DNA of 64,000 nucleotides from Polytrichum commune (Eukaryota > Streptophyta > Polytrichopsida > Polytrichales > Polytrichaceae). Positions 22,400 to 32,740 of this stretch are shown in pieces. The first letter of the stretch is position 1. Every line of letters starts with the position of its first letter. The DNA lies in NCBI GenBank assembly GCA_950295325.1, contig OX485806.1, positions 33,232,001 through 33,296,000 on the forward strand, given 5' to 3'. A model generated the notes under the pieces. It ran no database searches, was not told where the DNA came from, and saw nothing but the letters and a program-made list of their open reading frames with translations. Position numbers and translations under genes: made by a program.

Positions 22400-22910
22400 A
22401 GGGGAGAGGGGGGGGGGGGGGGAGGTTGGCCATGTGGTAGTGGTGTAGGGGATTTGGTGGGGGGTTGATGGGGGTTTGGTTTTGGTCAAAATTTACGTTT
22501 GTTGAAGATTAAGTATGTTAGGCATTCTATGGCGTTCATGTGTATGGAATTCATTAGATTCTTGAATGTGGGGGTATGGAGATATTAAGGTTTTTTAGTT
22601 TTGTTATGGATTGTTGGTGTATGGCTCCGCATACTCTTGCCATGATTGTTATAACAGGGTTGGCGTTCCACCCTTGTTGTTTGATTGTGTTTATTAGTGC
22701 GTCGTAGATTTGATGTTTGGTTTCAATGGCCATGTTGGGAAACATGTCGTGGCAATATGTGATATTTACCAGTTGTATTTTATTGCGGGGTTTGGATTTA
22801 GTGGGGGGGTGTTGTTTTTTGGGGCGCCTATTATGCATGGGATGTCCGGTCTTAATTTTGCCATGCATTGGCATGGAATGTTGTAGCATGTGCATGGTAG
22901 GATCCAATAT
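22400..22910 (-). pseudogene. Non-LTR retrotransposon ORF C-terminal fragment, copy 1
   Basis: The minus strand reads YCHDMFPNMAIETKHQIYDA, then NPVITIMARVCGAIHQQSI, and after a frameshift near 22560 FKNLMNSIHMNAIECLTYLI. The same segments, better preserved, occur at 61890-62150 minus (HPLITITAGVRGAIHEHSIE; IKNLMKSLHHNAIKYLTYLI). I associate this conserved tail with reverse-transcriptase ORFs of LINE-like elements, from memory of the family. No RT catalytic motif is present in either fragment. Truncation to the 3' end fits 5'-truncated LINE insertion. A G tract of about 17 bases at ~22407-22423 lies at the 3' side. Confidence 0.45.
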
Positions 22911-23232
22911 GGTATGGTTATTTTGAGGGGTTGGTTGTCGAGGGTTTTGACATTAGCTAGTGTGAAAAATCTTGTTAATTTTATTGGCTTGCAAAGGTTG
23001 TATTAGGAGATGTACTTCTTTGTTATGGTGAGTTATCCTTAGGTCTTAGATATGTTGGTTAGTGCAATGGGATAGGAGGTGTGGCCATGTGTCCCTAGCA
23101 TTGTTGAGACATACTGAGCAATTGGGATTTGTGTGTGTGAAGGGCCAAAATACGTTTTATTTCTAGTGATTAGCTTTGTATTGTGTGTATCTAAACCTAA
23201 GTGTTTGGATGATTTGGGTGTCTGTGATATTG

Positions 23233-24205
23233 TGTCTCACACCTCTCCATGAGGAGTGCCCGCAACACCATGGGCACAAGCGGGACCCCGGAGTGACACC
23301 CAAAACTTGTAACGTCACATGTGAGAGGGCCCAAGTGATCCTAGTGTGGGTGAGTGCCCCGGGCGTTAAGAACGCCTCCCACTCATGGAGACTAAGAGTC
23401 ACAAGAGTAAGGCCATGAGCATTGAGTAGCTTATGACATCTGGATTCTATAATGCTCAAGAACTCCGTGAGCGGAGGTGTGAGCTAGGAGATATGGCAAT
23501 TTGAGTGGGGCATTGCCTAAGGACGTCGCCCAACACTCCAAGGGGCGTTGTGGTAGAACAACAGCAACATAGGAGTGGCGCCCAAGACCGTTGAGTTTGA
23601 ATAGCCATAACTACCGCAATACTTGCTTGAATGGGGCAAGTGAGGAGTCTATTGGCATTTACGCAAAGAGTGGATATCAATGGACTGGTTGCTTGATATA
23701 ATTGGATATTCGACAACAAAGTTATGGAGGTTTGAAGCTGCTGGGGGATTCCAACCCCAACGGCTAAGGGAGAGAGACAAAAGGTTACTTGACAGTGGGG
23801 TAAGGGCCTTGCCCAAAGTCCTAGAGGCTTGTATGGGGAAGGCGGCGTTGCCGACCGACCCCGCCCGCGGTAGAACGGCGTGGCCTCCATTGGCATTGGC
23901 CCAACGTGGGGGCAAAGTTGCCAAGTATGCTTCATGTTGTTGTAGTGTTGCTCCGGCAACGCGATGATCAACTCAAGATTGGACTTTCATGAATGAAAGT
24001 CTGCACCTAATCATTGGCTACCTACTAAGGGGAGAATCCCGAATGCATGTGTAGGAGGGTTTGGTAACCAAGCTATGAGCTTTGAGGTTGGTATGGGAAG
24101 CTAATCATGTGTGTGTGTGGGATGTGCAGGGTTAATGCTCGTGACACTTGCTAGAGTTTCAAAACGGTGAAGATAAGTTAAGGGGAGCTAGCAAAGGTCG
24201 CAACA
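23233..24205 (+). mobile_element. Solo LTR (973 bp) with TATTG target-site duplication
   Basis: The segment runs from TGTCTCACACC to GTCGCAACA (TG...CA) and is bracketed by TATTG at 23228-23232 and 24206-24210, a perfect 5-bp duplication. A 965-bp relative at 54852-55816 starts and ends at the corresponding bases and has its own duplication. No internal retrotransposon domain lies beside either, so each is a solo LTR left by recombination between the two LTRs of a full element. Open frames inside (23163-23459 minus, 23456-23971 minus, 23680-23967) are chance. Confidence 0.9.
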
Positions 24206-24210
24206 TATTG

Positions 24211-26348
24211 GGTGTCTTCTAGAAGCACTTTGATAATTTATGATCGATTTGGTCGTTGGATAGCAATTTGTTAACGTATGGAAAATTTAGGTTTGGCTAT
24301 AGCAATTTCTTGTTTGCGGTGGGTTTTTTTTATGAAGTTTTGTAGGTTGTGCATTGCCCATTGTGGGTGGTAGAGAGGATTGCTATCATGTGAGCAGTAA
24401 CACATGAGCAATGAGTAAATAAATGGTTTTGGTAATAGGTCCCCTTCCATCCTAAAATCGTGGTATTTATACACAACTAATGACATTCTTATACACAATA
24501 AACTGAGTGGGATCCATAATAAATTGAATGGGTTGATGAATATTTAAATATATTGTTAAACTCAACAATTACAAGCTTGGCATGAGGGGATGAAATAAAT
24601 CAAATGTTGTTCAAAGATTCAACTTCTACTTCCTTAAACACATGCAAACACATATCAAATATTGAGCATGCTCTATGATTTTTCAAGATTGCAATAAGGG
24701 TTGAGAAACAAATTGTTGTAGGCATTAAAAAAACAAAGAGAAAACAAATTTGGACATAGATGGAAGTACAAGAGTAAATTGCTCACACAAATAAATGTGC
24801 ATTGATCCAACAATCCACTTTATTCAAATCCAACTATATCCAATCCAATCATATCAAATCCCGTCGAACATATGTAATGGATGGGATTGTCAACTAACTT
24901 AATGTTATTTAACTAGTTTAGCCTACTAAACGAGATCATTACACTTACCCACCCCGTCATCTACGTAAGGGTTGCGAGCAATTTGTCTTGATCAATGATT
25001 AGGAATATGCAATGTTGACTCGGCCATCATTTGAGCAACCCTCTCTGCACATATAGACAGAGCCTTTGGAATGTGAGAGGAAATCATATTTTTCCTTTTT
25101 ATGCAAAATAAAATCATAGAACTCGGTGTTCAACCACACATTTCAAAGCTTTAAAGGTGAAATTGATATGATGCAAGGGCAAACTCGTCATCTACATACT
25201 CAAACGGTTTTGTCTTGCAAGCTTCTTGACATGCTCTTCATCAAATTCAATGAAGGCATCATGGGAAATAGATCCACTAGAAACAAGGGTTGGTTTTTCT
25301 TCACCCCCATTGTGCGGAACCCACCACATCCTTCAAATTCCTTTAGAGCGTAACACATGCTTCACATTCATTGCCTTGTATTAGCAAACTTCAAATACGT
25401 GGATTACACTAGGGAAATTTTGAAAAGACAATAAAAATTAAATCTTTCTTGGTGGTTATGTTATGTCTTTCCCTTCACTATCTAAGGACTCTCGCACAAT
25501 TTTTCTCAACCATTTGATTACATAAACTCCAAAAATTTCAAGTCGAAGCATCGTCCGATGTTGTTGTGTCTATTGTCCTTTTTGGTTTTTCCGTCAAATT
25601 TGAGAACATATGTGGTGCCATCTATAGTGCTCTTTAATATTCTATACAATCGTTTGTCCATTTTGGACCTTTCCAATTTTTTTGTCCTAGAGTATTTCTC
25701 TATCTTGTTCTTCATGTCACATCGCCTAGTGATAACATTTTAAGAATGAACATGCATAAACTATTTGATTTAGATACACTTGAAAGTCCAAAGAGCCTTT
25801 TTTTCCCAAAGCATTGTGGTTTGTGTTGTGAATGAGCTTATGTTTATCTTCCCCACTACCTCTAATAAATATAGATAGATAGATAGAGTTCAAGGACGTG
25901 GGTATATGCTTCATTGATCTTTAATACACTCTTACGATATTGCTAATGCATGGCCCATATCACTGTTTTTGTTTTTTCATCGTTTTGTTTAGGTTACCCC
26001 AAACCTAAATTTCACAAAACTAGTAGTGGTTGTAATAGTGCACTTTGACCCTTTCATAGTTTGCATTTCCCAATGTAGTTGACACATTGTTTTCAAACCT
26101 TGGAACTTTTAATTGGTGGGTCCTCCAATTAGTCATGCAATCACAATGCAATGTCAACTAATTTGCACAATACATAAAGGTCATTTGGTGATTCTACCCA
26201 TTCTTCACATCATTTCAATCCATTCCACATGGCTAGCATTTGAGCTCATCGATTGTTTGTGTCCTTCACTTTGCCTCCTCAAGACATTGGCCATGTGATT
26301 ATTTTGGAGGACTTACTTCGTTTGCAGTACAACCTTTACATTGGAAAC
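24211..26348. other. No supported gene
   Basis: AT-rich sequence with short frames on both strands (25126-25353, 25518-25715 minus, 26113-26298) that show no recognisable domain. A short TAGA run lies near 25868-25885. Confidence 0.4.
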
Positions 26349-28830
26349 ATGTACGTCAAATAGCAGCTCTACGGCGAAGATGAAAATTTGTCCGAAACAT
26401 TTTTGGTGCAAAAAAACATGAGCGAGGCATTTTTGGGTCCCGGTTCATTTAGGATTACATGTTTTTCGAATTCCCAAATGCAAACATTTGACATCATTAC
26501 GACAAATGAGCATGGCACATCCACTGTCCAAATACCTAGTAACACCGATGTCGAATTGGAGCCTAGTGATAACAATATCATAGCCATGTCAGATTCTGAT
26601 GACAATGTTTGAACGGTAGTCAAATTTTCGGACACATCACCTTTTCCTTGTAAAATTAAGACTCCTACTCCAATCAATGAATCCGTAGATGTTGATAAAT
26701 CCCCTTACAATCCACTTTGCATGAGGTTGGCTCAACATGGAAATCCACCTTTTCATCTTGGTTCATCCTCTTTAGGATTGAATATTGTCAAGGCATTGAC
26801 ATTGATAAAGTCTAGGAGAGGGTCTAAATCCAATCTTACCACCATTGACTTTGACAGCATAATTGTGTATGAAGTCAAATACTCACCATCATCTTATGAT
26901 GGCGATGTTTTGTTTGTATTGCCCCTTGTGTCAATGGGTTTTCCTAATGCGTATGGATGTTTCATAAATGGTATGGACAAGATGTGTGATGGACACCCTT
27001 GGTGTGTCATAAAAATAACAAGTATCCAAAATGATTTTGAATTCTTATTTAGGCGACTGTTTTGTGCCAGTCATCTCTAGTGCACAAACAACTATTGTGA
27101 TTACATGTATCGCAATCATGAAGTTCGTAACAACAACAAATGAATTGGATTGACTCCTAAACCATTATTTGTGGCTGATGTGGCCCCTGCAAAATCTAAT
27201 TTGGAGTGTAAGGTATGTTATTCCACACTAATTTTCATTGTTTTGTGCCATGCTCACATAATGTATGTCCACTCTACACTCCTAAGATGTAGAGGACTTG
27301 TATTCATTTGAGTGTGCACGACCGCTCTGTTTCTAATGATATATGATGTGAGTCATTGGACATGGTTTACCAATGCATTGCTAATGAGGTCACAAAACTC
27401 TCACTGCCAAAAATTCCACTATAGTGATGGCAACAACACAAACAATTATTGGTAGATTACTTGTTAGATCCACATCAAATGGTGAAGGTCGTCACCTCGC
27501 AAGTTTGTCATTAGAAGTGGTTATGGATAAATTCAATACTCTTGCCTCTATGAATCGACGTAATTTTGTGTTAGGTTCAAAGCATTTTGTTCATAGTGGA
27601 ATGGGTACCATGGATAGCCTCAAATATCATATTAATTGGAATGTGGTCAGGAAGATCTATGGGGATGATGACTCGACTTGGCCAATGGTCGGCCTTGTCT
27701 TTTTTATTGGTCACAAAGCTTGAATAAGGTGATGCATAAGTATATCAAAGCATCTTCGTGGTTGCAAAACTATGCAAGGATTACAAGGATGTGAAAACAA
27801 TGAACAATGCCAAAACTAAATTTCATGTAATTCAGTCACGGTGGTTGTCATTTGGCGTTGCCAAAGAAGAAAACATCCTAGGTTTTTCAAAGTGGTTGGA
27901 TTTCTGGCACTTCCGTTACAAACAATGGGGTGGTCATATGATAATTACAAGTAGATTACCAATTTGTACTTTGCAATGTGATGATATTTTGAATATCTTA
28001 GAAAAACATGCAATACACTTCAATTTGTGTGGTTTTTGTAGGATATGACAATGATGAACACGCAAAAATGCCAACGTGTAATCTTGCATAGTCAGTGCAC
28101 AAAAAATAGCTCCAATAGTTTGGCAACAAGGTAACATGCTTGCACAAAGTGACGATGGACGGTTTGATTTGTGCGTTCGTGCATATTGCAAATTACATGT
28201 TGTGGTTGATAGGTGGATCTACTGATAAAAGCCTCGATTTAACGTCCTTGAAGTTGAAAGTTGCAGCCATGTGTGGAGATCCCAAACTTATCATAGTTGC
28301 CATAAAATCTTATCCTAGTGCAGAAGATCTTAACACTAGGAATCGTGCTTTGGAAGGCATAGAGTTGTTTGGGTCCACCAAACGGAAGCCCGACTTGCCA
28401 CCTGGTGATGATTGCGACTCACATTGACCCAACAAATTGAACTACTCAATTCCTCATCCTAACACTCTAGCAAAAAAAACATGTGTTGAGGAATCCTTGA
28501 ATTTTGTTGAGCATGGTGTGGCTCATGCCATATCTATTTTAGAAATTGATTGTCATGCTTCTTAGTGGCACATCGCCACATTGCCCCCCAACTCAACCAA
28601 AAAATGTTTGGCAATGCAAGCCAAACATGGACTTTGTGCAATGTCGAAGTCGGAACTAGAAAACATGGCACCCCTGCTCATACATACAAGGGTATGAGGA
28701 AGGAGTGGTATTTGCTTCACCAACAATGTGGAATACAAGTTTTGGTTTTGCCATGATGAAATTTCTTGGGTTATGCCTATAATTAAAAGTTTGTTTGGTG
28801 CCTTATGCGGATATTGATTAGGTATATGTT
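26349..28830 (+). pseudogene. SWIM/MULE-family relic, copy 2 (lacks the SWIM finger)
   Basis: From ATG 26349 (stop after four codons, same phase resumes at 26388) the plus strand encodes an N-terminal part (MSETFLVQKNMSEAFLGPGS; later DGDVLFVLPLVSMGFPNAYG). After frameshifts it gives LECKVCYSTL (~27205), VHSGMGTMDS (~27590), WNVVRKIYGDDDS (~27640), KLCKDYKD and WLDFWHFRYKQWGGHM (27770-27940), ALEGIELFG (~28350) and KHGTPAHTYKGMR (~28660). These parts are colinear with copy 1 at 429-3430. Homology ends near 28830, before the SWIM region, so the 3' end is truncated. The two copies lie in inverted orientation about 23 kb apart. The family function is presumably DNA transposition or a domesticated relative; this copy is non-functional. 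Confidence 0.65.
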
Positions 28831-31060
28831 ATTTAGGCTATTTGTGAAGGTGTGTGTGTCTAATTGGGTTAATGTCAAGGCTTTGATGGCTAGGAATATG
28901 GTGCTTAATTATGGTCTAAGGATGTTTGGGTAGCTTGGAGTCTTTGTACTATCCAGAGGTTGTTATTAGGATTGTAGACTCTGAAGCCGACTATGTTTCC
29001 TATCATGTGACTTTTTTTTTCTTTTTTTTGGGGGGGGTGGTGGTGGTGGTGGTGAAGGACCCGTATGTGTATATACATTGTGGTGGGTTGTATATGAGTG
29101 TGTGGGTGGTTTTGTAGTTGTCTGATAGTTGGGTTGGTTTCCTTTATGTGGGTGGTATATATGTTTGTGGGGCGAGGCACCATTGGTTTGAGAAACTTAT
29201 GGTGTAGTTTGTGGGGGTTAGGTTGGTACGGTGGGTATCTATGTGTATGTTATGGGCTCTTAGTAGTATTGTTTTCATGTCATTGGGGGTGTTGTGCCTT
29301 GGGGGCTATGTTGGTTGTGCACACATACGATGGATGTGAGGAGTAGTTATGTTTGGTGTTAGTATTTGGGCCATTATGGGGTGGGTAAGAGAAATGAGTG
29401 AGTGAATGGTTGCTATGGTGTGTACGTTAGTGTAGTCTTTGTGTGTGATTTGTTGTGGTGACCAATTGTTGTGATAATTTATGATGATTTTCATGTTATT
29501 GTGGTTTTTTTGGATGCCATGCGTGCCCAATGTATGGTTTCCATGGTAGTATTGTGGTCCATTGAGTGGGCTAGACCTCGGCTAGCCCATTTAGATGATT
29601 TTGTATGTCCTAATGAACCAAAGATGATGTCTCGGTTATGTTTTGAGTGCCAGTGTTGTAATTGTGTTGGGCATGTGAGTGGGGAGGAGTAATAATAGTG
29701 GGTGAGCTTGAAGGTGTTTATGAGTAGTTTGGTGATGACGGGGTGGAGTGTGTGATGTTGGTTGATTGGGTGGATTGTTTTGGGTTTTTTCCTTGGGAGG
29801 ATGGAGACATATCTTTGGAAGAACCACAAAAGTTATGTGTCAAAGTCTTGTGGTGGCAGTTGTAGGAATTGGTTAAGTGTGGTGGGTTATTTTGCGAGGA
29901 TATTGTCCATAGCATTGGAGTCTTTATGTGGTGATTGTGGCCATGTAATTTCCTTTGTGGCCATATATGTGGGAATCCTCTCCTTGTATTTGTATAGTGG
30001 GTTTAATGGTAATGATGTGTTTATTGGGTTCCATTCTTGGGTTTGGAGAGTGAGGTTGGTATTAATTTTAAGGGGTAATTGTATAAAACAATTGTTTTTG
30101 GATCGATGTTGGTTGAGGCAATCTTTGTACGTGGTTACTATTTGTTGGACGTGTTTGTTGTTGTGGAAGGTGTTAAAGAACATTATGTTGTGGCTCAACA
30201 TACTTTTGTAATGATGGAATAACTCCTCTTCAATTCTCCATTGTGTGTGTGTGTGTGGGGGGGGGGTATCTATTGGAGTTTGCCATTTACATAGGTAGTG
30301 CATTTTAATGGATTGGGTCCCCCATTTGTCTTTCCTAATTGTGTTTATGAAATCTATGATACAATGTATATGTCTTCCTAAGTATGGCTCTTCACATGCG
30401 CGTGGTTAGTTTGGCATGTTGATGTGAGCGGGGTGTAGGGGTGTGTGGGAATAGTGTGTGGGCTAGTTAGAGGGCTCCTTTCATTGATTTGGGTAGGTGT
30501 TTGTGTTTTGTGTTTTGTGTGGAATTTCTTTGGCGGTTTGGGTCGGGTTTTGTATATGGATCAGGGTGGTCATGCTATACATGTAAAGTTTATTTAGGTT
30601 TGGCATCAATTTCTTTTTATGGGCTTATGGGAGTGTGGCATAGTTCGGGTTGGTGTGCCATATGGTTTCAAGTGGGGTGTTGTGTATGGGTAAAATTTTA
30701 TTTGTGGTGTCTATGTGGATTTTGAATTCCCTTTCAAGCATGAATAATGTGCAAGCTATTGATATTTAGCATATGCTTGGTATTTTAGTTTGGGAAGGCT
30801 TAAATAACTTCCGTACTTGGTTGTGATATGTTTGATGAGGCCTTGGTATATGACACCCAAGTGTCGAGGTTGTTTAGGGCTTGGAGGAGTTGTTGTCCAA
30901 TGTTGTTGAGGTAATTTGGTAGTAATGAGGTTGTGTTGATACCAAAGTCTTCATTGGATAAGTGGATGAGGATGTTGGCTATGCTTTTTGGAAGTTTTGC
31001 ATATACCTTTTGTAAGTTTGTTGATAATTTTGTCTAGTTTTTTGATGTTTGATTTAGAAG
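28831..31060 (-). other. Strongly G/T-skewed region, possible decayed coding strand on minus
   Basis: The plus strand is markedly rich in G and T, so the minus strand is A/C-rich and gives many overlapping open frames full of His, Thr, Pro, Asn and Gln (28905-29183, 29306-29530, 29491-29829, 29887-30303). The frame at 29887-30303 (138 codons, with WRIEEELFHHYKSMLSHNIM) is the most protein-like. I recognise no domain. The same skew occurs in the LINE tails at 22.4-22.9 and 61.9-62.1 kb, so this could be an upstream part of the same element family; that is inference. Confidence 0.35.
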
Positions 31061-31089
31061 ACGTTTTTTTTTCTGACAATAAAAATATA

Positions 31090-31765
31090 TGCTCACAACC
31101 TCCGGTGATTTAGTCCAGAACACTTACACAAGTTGCCATATTCCCCAAAAAAACATAGCGAATCTTCATGTGATGTTGAATTAAGGGCATTGAGGTACAT
31201 TAAATAGTAAAAAGGTATGTCCGCAACCTCTGGCCGTCTAATCCCAAACACTTGCATCAAATCCTACATTCCGCAAAAAAACACAAGTTATTTTTGGGCA
31301 GTGTTGAATTGAGGACACCAAGGATGCGTTGTTTGATGATTAAAAAAAAAGGTACATTTGGTCACCTAGTTTGAGATACCATGACATGATGCCATATTCT
31401 GAACAAGAAAAACATTACAATCCTCGGTCGGTGTTGAGTTGAGACATTAAAAGTGTAGGTGGATATGGAATGGAACACGGGTTTGGATACCAAGAACATA
31501 TGCTCACAACCTCGGGTCACTTGGTCCGAAACACTCAATCCACCACATGAAATGCCATATTCCGAAAAGGGCATAACAAGTCTCCATGCGGTGCCGAATT
31601 GGAAGATATCAAGGGTGTGTGAGATGGGGAAAAAGGCGTGTCGGCAACATGTGGTCACCTAGTCCGAAACATGTACATGAGATGCCATTATGTATATTCC
31701 GAACAAGGAAGGCATAACAAGTCTCCAGGCGGTGTTAGTCCAATTGAGACATCAAAGGCTGCAGA
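31090..31765 (+). repeat. Satellite-like array, about five units of 128-150 bp
   Basis: Units start near 31092, 31221, 31353, 31503 and 31641. Each has a 'CACAACCTC(C/G)GGTCACTTGGTCC'-type start, a 'CCATATTCCGAA' or 'ACATTCCGCAAAAAA' core, 'GTCTCCATGCGGTG'-type middle and a 'TTGAGACATCAA'-type end. Units are diverged from one another. A partial unit occurs at about 22130-22250. The array ends directly at the CpG-rich island. Confidence 0.7.
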
Positions 31766-31769
31766 TAAT

Positions 31770-32520
31770 TGGGCACTCCCTTTCACGTGTGTTGGAACCC
31801 CGGCGAATCGGGCAACGGGCAGGGCAAAGGCGGGTATGAAGAGGGTAGAAGGCGGGTATGAAGCGGGTAAGGTGGCGGGTAGAAGGCGGTGCGGGCGAAA
31901 AAGGGAAGCGGGGTCGCGAGCGGGGCAGGCAGGAGGCAAAGGCAAGGAGAGAAAGGGAGGGAGCGAAGGAGTGGCCATGACCTGCGGAGGCCTCGCCATA
32001 GCCAGCGCGTCCCGACATCGCACATCATCATCAGCCACCATCATCAAAGGCAGGGCGGCCCCGCTCACCACCACCACCATCCGCCTTCCCGCCTCGCGCT
32101 GCCGCTCCCAACGACCGCGTGGCCGCCCGATTTGGTGCCGATTGGGGGCGGAACGAGGCCCGACAGCAGCAAGGGTTACGATTACGAAGTGTGTGATAGA
32201 CTTCGCAGCAGCAGCGGGGCATACTTCCAGGGCGTCGTCATCGTGGACTCCGTGGCCGTGCGGCGAAGCTGGTGCGGGAGTGTGTGTGGCCTGCCGCGCA
32301 GCGGTTCCTCAGGGAGCCCGGTGCTGAGGGTAGGGTAGGGTTTGCTTTGGTCTGCTTTGCTTTGGTGTGGAGCGAACGGAAGGGGGAGGGGGGAACGAGG
32401 GAAGGGATTTGGAGCGGTTGGAGACTTGGCAGCCACGGTACAGTGTGGAAGGAGCCGTGGACGCGAGAGCCTGGTTGAGGTAGGTTGCCCGCGGGGCGAC
32501 GAGAGAGAGAAAGAGAGAGA
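31770..32520 (+). promoter_or_regulatory. GC/CpG-rich island, candidate promoter and 5' leader of PP4R3
   Basis: The stretch is far richer in GC and CpG than its surroundings (runs such as GCGGGTAGAAGGCGGTGCGG and GGCGTCGTCATCGTGGACTC). Open frames exist in all phases on both strands because stop codons are rare in GC-rich DNA (for example 31638-32327, 31889-32338, 31688-32080 minus). None shows a domain. Such an island upstream of a housekeeping gene is most simply a promoter/first non-coding exon. The PP4R3 ATG is 2.7 kb further on, which would require a long leader or a leader intron. A separate small gene reading SSGAYFQGVVIVDSVAV (about 32205-32257) is the alternative. Confidence 0.4.
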
Positions 32521-32740
32521 GCGAGCTCTAGGGTTTATGTATGTATGTGGGAGTCTTCCATATTCATGTCGTGAGGTTGCTTTGTGTGTGTGTGGGAGGG
32601 AGAGTTTTGTGTGTAGCAGATTTTTGCTGTCTTGTGTGGCTGGGAGAGAAAGGTTCAGGGGTAAGAGAGAGCTTCAGGGGTGGTGTTGGGGTTGGAAGTG
32701 GAGAGAGAGCGAGAGAGCGAGAGAGAGAGAGAGAGGTGGC
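32490..32740 (+). repeat. GA-rich microsatellite tracts in the leader region
   Basis: GAGAGAGAAAGAGAGAGAGC near 32500 and GAGAGCGAGAGAGAGAGAGA near 32720 are embedded in GT/GA-rich DNA. GA tracts are common in plant 5' leaders. The frames covering them are not supported as genes. The following 32741-35176 contains no recognised coding domain and is presumed leader, intron or 5' flank of PP4R3. Confidence 0.6.

Noticed and set aside
23163-23971. Minus-strand frames up to 171 codons
   Set aside because: Inside the solo LTR, whose ends and target duplication are explicit; the homologous LTR at 54.9 kb does not preserve these frames.
31638-32480. Many long frames on both strands (up to 229 codons)
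   Set aside because: GC-rich DNA has few stops; six-frame openness without domains or splice support is not evidence of a gene. Retained only as a promoter-island candidate.
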